Positions 8,683 to 15,627 of a stretch of DNA of 64,000 bases are shown piece by piece. Source of the DNA: Haladaptatus litoreus (lineage in GTDB: Archaea > Halobacteriota > Halobacteria > Halobacteriales > Haladaptataceae). The translations under genes were made by a program, and so were the position numbers. The notes beneath the pieces are model-generated. The model did no database searches, had not been told where the DNA came from, and worked only from the letters and a program-made list of their open reading frames with translations. The DNA lies in NCBI RefSeq assembly GCF_900156425.1, contig NZ_FTNO01000008.1, positions 141,465-205,464 on the forward strand. The letters are read 5' to 3'. Numbering within the stretch: position 1 is the first letter of the stretch; each line of letters starts with the position of its first letter.

Positions 8683-8970
8683 TTAGATCCGGGTGAACTC
8701 GTCGCCATTCACTGGGAAGATACTGCGACCGTAGAGTTTGATGAAATACGCGGCAAGAAACCACGAGAGAATCACTAACCAGCCAGCGTTCGCGCCCTCT
8801 AAGCCGAGAACGTAGAGTGCGATCACGCCCGTCGTTCCGAGGACAACAATTTGGATGATGCTGCCGACGAGAATGATTTTCCCGAGGCCGATGAGTATCG
8901 CGAAATGGCGTCGGAGGGTATCTCGTGCGGTTTCATTTGATGCTTCGATCGAGAGTGGTGGGATTCGCAT
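8683..8970 (-). CDS. Two-helix membrane protein
   Basis: A 95-residue protein with hydrophobic segments HFAILIGLGKIILVGSIIQI plus VVLGTTGVIALYVLGL and ANAGWLVILSWFLAAYFIKL. No family is recognised. The ATG at 8970 lies four bases after the stop of the winged-helix gene at 8975-9220, so the two form an operon. It lies divergent to the conjugation genes and may be the entry-side membrane partner of that regulator, which is inference. Confidence 0.6.
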   Translation of the reverse strand: MRIPPLSIEASNETARDTLRRHFAILIGLGKIILVGSIIQIVVLGTTGVIALYVLGLEGANAGWLVILSWFLAAYFIKLYGRSIFPVNGDEFTRI

Positions 8971-8974
8971 AGCT

Positions 8975-9220
8975 TTATCCCCCGTTTTCCTCGTCAGCAA
9001 GCGGATCGCCGACTAACTCGTACAAGGCCGTTTTTCTATGAATATTCTCGAGATACCCGGCAGCAGTGAGTATTCCGAGCCGACTGTGAACATATTGACG
9101 CGAGCGGCCGGTCTCGTCGACGATGTACGATTGCGTTGCCCGTCCACCCCGGAGTATTTCGAGAATTTCTTTGTCGACGTTGGTGAGGGAGATCATCGGA
9201 CTAGAATTCTGTAGGGGCAT
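8975..9220 (-). CDS. Winged-helix regulator beside the conjugation operon
   Basis: An 81-residue protein with a clear winged helix: LTNVDKEILEILRGGRATQS, then the HTH YIVDETGRSRQYVHSRLGIL and AAGYLENIHRK. ATG codons at 9220 and 9196 are both plausible. It is transcribed away from the conjugation module, with only 124 bp between the two starts. That makes it the best candidate for a regulator of that operon; this is inferred from position only. Confidence 0.7.
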   Translation of the reverse strand: MPLQNSSPMISLTNVDKEILEILRGGRATQSYIVDETGRSRQYVHSRLGILTAAGYLENIHRKTALYELVGDPLADEENGG

Positions 9221-9307
9221 GTAGTACAGCCCTAGGGTGTGACATAAATAGATTACGGACACACTGACTGTATCCGGTAGTATACGGCATCTCAGTGTGT
9301 GCGTAAG

Positions 9308-9316
9308 GTATTTATC
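9308..9316 (+). promoter_or_regulatory. Probable TATA element of the conjugation operon
   Basis: GTATTTATC lies about 30 bp before the first ATG (9345) of the conjugation module, in the divergent gap shared with the winged-helix gene. Spacing fits a leaderless or nearly leaderless haloarchaeal transcript. Confidence 0.35.
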
Positions 9317-9344
9317 TAGCCCTCTAGTTGTGAAAGTGAGTACA

Positions 9345-9836
9345 ATGGATGAACAACAGCCGAAATCGGCCCAGAGACGCATCTCTGACCGATTTCACCG
9401 ATTAGCAGATGATTCGACCGAGAAATATCACGCATTGAAGCGCTTGATGGTCGAGACGTGTGGAATAGTCCCCACTCGATTCATTCGTGGCACTGTCGGT
9501 ATCGTCGCTACAACCGCGGCGTTTTCAGTGCCAGTCGCAGCACAAGCCACTCAGGAGGCGAGCGACGTAATGTGTTCGTCCGGGCTTGGTCCCGTCGTTA
9601 CGCTCGCCTTTGGGATGATCACGATCGGGATGTTTCTGCTCGCCGCCTTTCGCGGTGCAATGGCCTGGCTGAAGATGGGAAGTGCCCGTTCAGACAAGAA
9701 GAAAGAGGGTCGTGATGCCGCCCGTGGGGCAGTGATCACGTTTTGTGGTGCGTGGTTCTTCCCACTGTTCGCTGTCGTCCTCGACAAGGCTGGTGTGAGC
9801 ACGCTCTCGTGCGTGAATTTTGCGAATATAATGTGA
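9345..9836 (+). CDS. Pilin-like conjugation membrane protein (VirB2/TrbC-like)
   Basis: A 163-residue protein. A basic N-terminal region precedes a signal-like segment TVGIVATTAAFSVPVAAQA (about 50-68) ending in an AxA-type cleavage site. Two hydrophobic helices follow (VVTLAFGMITIGMFLLAAF and ARGAVITFCGAWFFPLFAVV). Long leader, cleavage site and two helices is the layout of VirB2/TrbC pilins, and the position at the head of a T4SS operon agrees. Sequence similarity is too weak to prove this. The next gene starts 27 bp downstream. Confidence 0.5.
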   Translation: MDEQQPKSAQRRISDRFHRLADDSTEKYHALKRLMVETCGIVPTRFIRGTVGIVATTAAFSVPVAAQATQEASDVMCSSGLGPVVTLAFGMITIGMFLLAAFRGAMAWLKMGSARSDKKKEGRDAARGAVITFCGAWFFPLFAVVLDKAGVSTLSCVNFANIM

Positions 9837-9863
9837 GTGCTTTCAGCCACTCCTCTTCCGACT

Positions 9864-11216
9864 ATGATACAGAACAGACGTAGTAGCTGGCTGCTGGCGC
9901 TCCTTCTCGTCGTGCTAGTCGCGTCGCTTGCTGCTCCAGTTGCAGCACAATCAGCCAGTGTGAACAACTCGACAACGTCTCAGAATCACTGGATCGGTAA
10001 TCCCGGCAGCGACCAGACGACGGCACCATCGAATAATTCGACGAGTGGCGCAAACGGTGGCAACAGCGACGGTCTCCTTGGTGGACTTGGCGGTGGACTC
10101 GTCCCGTCGATTAACCCAGTCGACATGGCGAAGGGACAACTCAAAGCGATTGCCGGAATCTTCCTCGATGTCGGAAAGGGCATCGCGAATACGGTTCGTG
10201 ATAGTGTCGCTGCAGTACCTGCTCCCGGGCAACCGGACAAGCCAAGTACGTGGGTCAACCCTCACAACGGCCTGTGGCCCGGCGTCTACAAGGCCTCGGC
10301 GTGGACAGCCGGTCTCGCGAGCGTTGCGTTGATGGCAGCCTTCGGGATGTCGTTCTATCGGTCGGATCCGTACGAAAAGCGCCAGGCGTGGAAGCGCGTC
10401 GGAATCGCACTCGTTATGATCGCGACGACGTGGATTATCCCGCCACTTCTGCTTCACCTGGCGAACGAGACTGCGATCTCAGTTGCACCCGATGGTGCTG
10501 AGTTTATTCAGACGAACTCGAAGCTCGCGAAACTCGGTGTGGGAATCGGCCTCGGTGCCCTTCTTGGTATTCTCCAATCGGGGACGATTGCCGTTGGGGT
10601 TCTCATCCTTGGCCTCGAGCGGGCCCTCATCTATGTGTGCGTGTTTCTGTGGCCGCTTTCCTGGGCCTGCCGTGCGTATTCGGGCTTTCTCAAGAGCATC
10701 GGTGACACCTTCGTCTATCTCTTTGGCGTCGTGATCATCACGAAGCTCTTTCAAGCACTCGTCCTTCGACTGCTCGCCGATTTGCCCTGGACATCAGGCG
10801 CACTTGGCGTGTTGGAAACGTTCACTCTCGTCGTTGGTGGGCTTGTCTTCGCGTTGCTCGTTCTCCCGAAGGAGATGCTAGCCCACGCGAATGATGCTGC
10901 CTCGATCGCCCTCGGGACGTCTGCATCGAATCAGCGGAAAGCAGGGAAATACGTCGACAAAGCCGGCGAGCGCGTCGGCCACGAAGTTCACGAGAAAGTT
11001 CAGGACTATCGCAGCGACGATTCGAGCTGGGGGCAGTCGGCCAATTCGACGTTCAGCACCGGCACATCGGCAAAGGAGGACACCGTGAACTACCGATCGG
11101 TGAACAACGCGCTGAACGCAGACGGCGGTATCGATGCTCAAAATGTACGCGAGGAGCAGGAACGCGCTGACTATGAGCTGAACCAGGGCCGTGAGATACT
11201 CCAGCGGTACGACTAA
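9864..11216 (+). CDS. Polytopic conjugation protein (TrbL/VirB6-like)
   Basis: A 450-residue protein with a cleavable signal (SSWLLALLLVVLVASLAAPVA), an Asn/Thr/Gly-rich extracellular linker, and at least six hydrophobic helices between about residues 145 and 350 (examples ASVALMAAFGMSF, IALVMIATTWIIPPLLLHL, LVVGGLVFALLVLP). The last 110 residues are hydrophilic and acidic. Topology and place between the pilin-like gene and the VirB4-like ATPase match TrbL/VirB6 channel proteins. The ATG at 9864 puts the signal right at the N-terminus; an upstream GTG is possible. Confidence 0.65.
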   Translation: MIQNRRSSWLLALLLVVLVASLAAPVAAQSASVNNSTTSQNHWIGNPGSDQTTAPSNNSTSGANGGNSDGLLGGLGGGLVPSINPVDMAKGQLKAIAGIFLDVGKGIANTVRDSVAAVPAPGQPDKPSTWVNPHNGLWPGVYKASAWTAGLASVALMAAFGMSFYRSDPYEKRQAWKRVGIALVMIATTWIIPPLLLHLANETAISVAPDGAEFIQTNSKLAKLGVGIGLGALLGILQSGTIAVGVLILGLERALIYVCVFLWPLSWACRAYSGFLKSIGDTFVYLFGVVIITKLFQALVLRLLADLPWTSGALGVLETFTLVVGGLVFALLVLPKEMLAHANDAASIALGTSASNQRKAGKYVDKAGERVGHEVHEKVQDYRSDDSSWGQSANSTFSTGTSAKEDTVNYRSVNNALNADGGIDAQNVREEQERADYELNQGREILQRYD

Positions 11217-11226
11217 CCCCCGTTTC

Positions 11227-11273
11227 GGTTCACGCCGACGTCCCGATGCAAGGCCGGGGAACGGGCTTTACCC
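11227..11273 (+). promoter_or_regulatory. Structured leader element, copy 1
   Basis: The 58-bp gap before the VirB4-like gene carries GGTTCACGCCG (11227-11237), a hairpin CCCG/CGGG (11242-11245 with 11255-11258) whose loop contains ATGCAAG, and a hairpin GGG/CCC (11263-11265 with 11271-11273) with a CTTTA loop touching the ATG. A similar set of words in the same order precedes the coupling ATPase gene at 15574-15627. It may control translation. Confidence 0.45.
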
Positions 11274-14200
11274 ATGACAGACAACGCAGACGCGCCGAAA
11301 GATCCGAGTCAACTCGTCCCGCCATACGTCGATTCTGGACTCGATTATCACGGGTTCAAAGTGAACGACCTGCTCTATGGGGTTCCGGGGGCTGGGGTGG
11401 TCGGAGCGAGTGGCCTCGCCGCCTTGTTCGGTGCCCCACTCGGCCCCTCCGTGATGGGTGCTGGTGTCGGTCTGTTCGGTGGGCTCGGTGCCGTTGGCCT
11501 AGCCGTTTCATCAGGTGAGTACTCAACGGGACTTGATCGCATCAAAACCCCGCTCGCCTACGCGAAATCTAAACGTGGGTTTCCAAAGTCAGGCGATGAA
11601 GCCGCGACTGTCCACGGCGTGAAACGGATCCATGCCGACGGTACCGCCGAGATGGATGACAGACGACTCGTCGCGCTGGCGCGGATTTCTGGTCGGAATA
11701 CGACGATGCAAGAGACGAGTGACGCCCGGGAGATGATTGGCCGTATTCGTGGCGAACTTGACCAACACGTGAGTGACTTTAACTTCCGCCTGTTCAGCAC
11801 GGCGCTGGAGATCAACCCCCACGATGTCACCGAGAAGTATCGGGCGAAACTCTACTCGTCGGAGTACGCCGGCGAGGAGTGGAAGCTAGCGCGCGAACTG
11901 CTTCGGAGCGTTATTCAGTGGACGGAGAACACCGATTTTCCGCGGTTCGACGCTCGCGAGTGGCAACATTATCTCGTCGTTGAGGTTCACCCGGACGAAG
12001 TGGCGGTGCAGGACACGACCGACGAAAGCGAAATTCGTTCGCTACTATTCGGAGGCGATGATGAGCAGTGGGACGCCAAACGCCGACGAATGCAACGGGA
12101 AGTGAAGAATCGGCTTTCGCGGCTCTCCAGGTCGTTCGGAAGTACTGATGGCTGTGAGACCACTCGCGTCGGCCCGGCCGAACACGCGCTCCTCTTGGGT
12201 AGGTACTGGAGTGGCACTGAGCACTCCTTCGACGCCGACAGTGTGACGAAAGATATCGATGCAGCGGTGTGGCCACATAGCGCCGAGGACGGTGACAGTC
12301 CACGTCCCGAAGCGGTGGATGCGACCGATACGCCATCGACGGGAGTAGCAAACGTCGCGACGGTCGAGGCGACGACTGACGGCGGTACTGTCTCGCAACC
12401 AGTCGCAACGAGCACGCATGCTGACGAGAATGATGACGAAGATACATCGTTCCTCGCACGAGTCCGTGAAGGCCTCCTCGCACCACTCGCCAGCGACGAA
12501 GACGAGACAAACGGACTGGCTCATGATCGGATTCAAGAACTCCTAGCCCCGCAAACTTTCGACGCTCGCGATGACTACGTTCGGACCGGCCAGCAGTACT
12601 GTCGGACCTACTGGATCGCTGATTGGCCGGTCGAGCCCCGTGAGAAGTTCCTGGAGGAGATCTACACCATGCGGGGCGTGGATGTCGATGTCTGCTTAGA
12701 CGTCCGGGCACGGAACAAACGGGCGACCGAACTCGAATTGAAAGACACCATCGGGGAAATCGACGCGAACATCGACGAGCGCAAAGACGTGAGCGACGTT
12801 TCGGCGATTCTCGTCGAGGACGACCTCGATCCGTACGTGAAGATGTACAAACTTCTCCATCACACCCAAGCCCAACCGTGGGATTTGAGCGGCTACGTGA
12901 CGGTTCGAGCTGGCACCCGACAGGCGTTGGATGAAGCCGAGGAGCGTATCGAGGAGGGGCTAGCGAGTGAAGACGAGTTGACGTTGGATATCGCGAAGCA
13001 CCGAGCACTCAAAAGCGCCTGCGAGAAAGTGAGAGGAACGCTTGAGAGCGCACCTGCTCATCTAACGGTACTGGCACCCGAACAACGGCAGGCTGAACTC
13101 TTCGAATCATGCTCGCCAAATGGTCGGGACAAATTTGCCGATGTCTCTACACGCAAACGCTATTCACTCACGCTCTCCGGGACGATCGCCGCAGCTTTCC
13201 CGCCGGTGTCCGCGTACATCGGCCAAGAGGATGGTGTCGAGCAGGGCCGGAACGTCCAGAACGGCAGTGAAATCATCAAAAATCAGTTCTCGGTTGCGCC
13301 GGGTCACCGCCTAACGATCGGAAGTTCCGGTAGCGGGAAATCCTACCACGTCGGTAAGCAAGCCACACGGTGGTATCTGGCTGGTGAAGATCGCACGCTT
13401 ATCCTGTGCGATACGATGGGTGAGTTCGGTGGACTCGTCGAACTCATGAACGGCCAGCATATCACGGTCGATGGCTCGCAGACAATCAACCCGCTTCACA
13501 TCGAGGAGACGCCGGAGGATGTGCTTCGAGCGTCGGGGAACCTGGATCCGTACGATATGAAATTCACTGAAGCACGCAACTTCATTCTCGACATGATCGG
13601 GGACGCCAATGGCGACTTTGCCCCGCTCGTTTCCGATGCGTTGAACGCCACTTACGAACAGGCGGGAATTCTGAAGGAGGATGTCTCGACACACAAACCG
13701 GAGAACAGTCCGACGATGGCCAACTTCCGGGCTATCGTCAACGACATGGGCGAGAATCCAGGCGACTACGTTGATTCCGAGTTGGAAAAAGCACAGATCA
13801 AAGAGAACGCTGGCCCGCTTCTCCGGCGACTCAGTGGCTTCAAAGAAGGCGGGGAACACGACGCGCTCGTCGGGGAATCGGAAGCGCAAATTCGCCCGAG
13901 TCAAGTATCGTATCTCGACTTGCAGCAGATTCAGGGGCTTGGTGCGGCGGCGGACAAAGCGACAATGCTCCAGTTGATGCTCGGGCAGGTCTATCAGGCG
14001 GTGAAACGGGCACCCGGCGAGACGCTGTTCGTCGTGGACGAGGCACACTATCTTTTTCAATCGAAGGAAATTCTCGCTTGGCTCCAACAGTCAGCCCGCC
14101 ACTGGCGACACTTCAACGCCGGACTCTGGTTCCTCTCACACCGACCAGGGGATTTCGCGAGCGCTGACGACACGGATATGCAGGAATACAAACGCGCTAT

Positions 14201-14492
14201 CCTCGGGCAGATACCGACGACAGAGTTCTTCTACACGGACAAGCTGGAAGAACAAGACGCAAACGAACGCTTCGGGATGAACGACGAGCAACTGCAGTTC
14301 ATCACCCAGCACGCCAAACGTGGCGAGCAGGGACTCGGCTACACGGACTACCTCGTCGATTATGCGGACGTCCAAGGGTGGATGCACGCCCAAGTTCGGG
14401 CGTCACCGTTCGAGGATACTGTTTATAGCTACAAAGCCAGCGAGCACGGTCCCTTCGAGGAGTACATCGCCGACGAATGGGGTGAACTATAA
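11274..14492 (+). CDS. VirB4/TraC-like conjugation ATPase
   Basis: A 1072-residue protein, the energising ATPase of a type IV secretion system. An N-terminal hydrophobic stretch (GVPGAGVVGASGLAALF and following Gly/Ala-rich residues, about 36-80) may anchor it. A long VirB4-type N-domain with an acidic insert (about 330-420) follows. The RecA-like motor has Walker A GSSGSGKS (683-690) and Walker B LFVVDEAH (920-925), then a WLQQSARHWRHF helix and a terminal arginine-rich motor region. Such proteins drive pilus assembly and substrate transfer at the inner face of the membrane. Its TAA overlaps the next ATG (TAATG). Confidence 0.85.
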   Translation: MTDNADAPKDPSQLVPPYVDSGLDYHGFKVNDLLYGVPGAGVVGASGLAALFGAPLGPSVMGAGVGLFGGLGAVGLAVSSGEYSTGLDRIKTPLAYAKSKRGFPKSGDEAATVHGVKRIHADGTAEMDDRRLVALARISGRNTTMQETSDAREMIGRIRGELDQHVSDFNFRLFSTALEINPHDVTEKYRAKLYSSEYAGEEWKLARELLRSVIQWTENTDFPRFDAREWQHYLVVEVHPDEVAVQDTTDESEIRSLLFGGDDEQWDAKRRRMQREVKNRLSRLSRSFGSTDGCETTRVGPAEHALLLGRYWSGTEHSFDADSVTKDIDAAVWPHSAEDGDSPRPEAVDATDTPSTGVANVATVEATTDGGTVSQPVATSTHADENDDEDTSFLARVREGLLAPLASDEDETNGLAHDRIQELLAPQTFDARDDYVRTGQQYCRTYWIADWPVEPREKFLEEIYTMRGVDVDVCLDVRARNKRATELELKDTIGEIDANIDERKDVSDVSAILVEDDLDPYVKMYKLLHHTQAQPWDLSGYVTVRAGTRQALDEAEERIEEGLASEDELTLDIAKHRALKSACEKVRGTLESAPAHLTVLAPEQRQAELFESCSPNGRDKFADVSTRKRYSLTLSGTIAAAFPPVSAYIGQEDGVEQGRNVQNGSEIIKNQFSVAPGHRLTIGSSGSGKSYHVGKQATRWYLAGEDRTLILCDTMGEFGGLVELMNGQHITVDGSQTINPLHIEETPEDVLRASGNLDPYDMKFTEARNFILDMIGDANGDFAPLVSDALNATYEQAGILKEDVSTHKPENSPTMANFRAIVNDMGENPGDYVDSELEKAQIKENAGPLLRRLSGFKEGGEHDALVGESEAQIRPSQVSYLDLQQIQGLGAAADKATMLQLMLGQVYQAVKRAPGETLFVVDEAHYLFQSKEILAWLQQSARHWRHFNAGLWFLSHRPGDFASADDTDMQEYKRAILGQIPTTEFFYTDKLEEQDANERFGMNDEQLQFITQHAKRGEQGLGYTDYLVDYADVQGWMHAQVRASPFEDTVYSYKASEHGPFEEYIADEWGEL

Positions 14493-15544
14493 TGGGCCTG
14501 TTCGGCAGTGACGAGACGCGAGGGAGCTACACGGCAACGCAACTCGGAGAATCGCACACCCAAACCGTAGACGAAACGCCGGGTGTGTTGCTCGGGATTC
14601 GTCCCTACAAAGACAATCAGGGAATCGTCGATGGTGCAGCGATGCTTCAGTCGCTCCACGACGTTCGAACGAAGGGACTCCGGGATAAGAACATCAGCCA
14701 GCACCACACGTTCGAGTTGTGGTTCGACGAGGAGAAGCTGAAGTTCTACATGCACGCTGCCGACGAGAGTGCCGCAAACAAGTTCCGCCGACGCGTCGCG
14801 AACAGCTACTCGAACACGCAGGTGTTCCGAGTGGAGGGCGGCGACGCATTCCCGAAAATTCATCCTGAGGACTACGTGGCGGGTGCGGAACTTGACTTGA
14901 ACCGCCATTACTACTATCCGATTCGCAACCACCAGGGCGACGGCTTCGAACGCGACCCCTACGGCGAAGTGACGAGCGAAATGCTCTCGACACCGGAGAC
15001 ACGCGTTGTTGTGCAAGTCGTCTTTCGTCCCGCAAAAAACGATTGGACGGAAAGCGACGGTGGGTTCTTCTCTCGGGGTGAGAGTGTGGACGACGTTGCC
15101 GAAGGGCTTCGGTCGGATCGCGTTGTTGGGTGGATCAACCCCCGCACTCGTGATGCGAGTAAGAAGGATCGAGAAGCGGCGGATGTTGTCGAAATGCAGC
15201 GAGGACAGTACGGCTTTCACACCAACATGCGGATTCTCGCCGCTTCATCGGACAAGTACGAAGCCGAATCACGGGCACGCGGTGTCGCCGGGATGTTCAC
15301 TCGCTACTACAACACCATGACTGAGCAGGGGTTTACCGACGAGCCTGTTCCTGCTAGCGAGCGTGGTGCGTTCATCGAAAAACTTCACGCCCGGGAATGG
15401 GAGGACCGTGAGATGATTCTCTCGGTAAGCGAACTCGCTGGTGCCGCACATATCCCGAACAAGGAGATTGAGACGCCGAAAATCGACTGGCGCTACTCCC
15501 AACGTGGCGGCGAGGTCCCGGCTGATAGCCAGCGCAGTGAGTAA
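14492..15544 (+). CDS. Conjugation accessory protein between the two ATPases
   Basis: A 350-residue soluble acidic protein with no membrane helix and no nucleotide-binding motif. It has mixed alpha/beta character (LLGIRPYKDNQGIVDGAAML, HTFELWFDEEKLKFYMHA, TRVVVQVVFRP), resembling the non-motor domain found in front of HerA/TraD-type ATPases (DUF8128-like). It is translationally coupled to the VirB4-like gene (one-base overlap) and followed by the coupling ATPase, so it probably acts with them as a split N-terminal domain or adaptor. The family call is tentative. Confidence 0.55.
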   Translation: MGLFGSDETRGSYTATQLGESHTQTVDETPGVLLGIRPYKDNQGIVDGAAMLQSLHDVRTKGLRDKNISQHHTFELWFDEEKLKFYMHAADESAANKFRRRVANSYSNTQVFRVEGGDAFPKIHPEDYVAGAELDLNRHYYYPIRNHQGDGFERDPYGEVTSEMLSTPETRVVVQVVFRPAKNDWTESDGGFFSRGESVDDVAEGLRSDRVVGWINPRTRDASKKDREAADVVEMQRGQYGFHTNMRILAASSDKYEAESRARGVAGMFTRYYNTMTEQGFTDEPVPASERGAFIEKLHAREWEDREMILSVSELAGAAHIPNKEIETPKIDWRYSQRGGEVPADSQRSE

Positions 15545-15573
15545 CAGCCACGGCGCTCCCGTGTTTCCCGGAT

Positions 15574-15627
15574 GGTTCACGCCGTCACGTCGGTGCAAGC
15601 CCGACACCGGGGCTTTGGTGACATACG
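15574..15627 (+). promoter_or_regulatory. Structured leader element, copy 2
   Basis: The gap before the coupling ATPase gene repeats the words of 11227-11273: the same GGTTCACGCCG (15574-15584), a 5-bp hairpin GTCGG/CCGAC (15589-15593 with 15601-15605) with a TGCAAGC loop, and a hairpin CACC/GGTG (15605-15608 with 15617-15620) with a GGGGCTTT loop, eight bases before the ATG. The stem bases differ from copy 1 but pairing is kept. Confidence 0.5.

Noticed and set aside
11911..13008. A 365-codon antisense frame inside the VirB4-like gene
   Set aside because: Very Arg/Ser/Pro-rich product typical of antisense reading of a GC-rich gene.
15574..15627. Twister-sister-type self-cleaving ribozyme
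   Set aside because: The hairpin with a GGTGCAAG loop resembles one hairpin of that class, but the other conserved strands and closing stems are not found.
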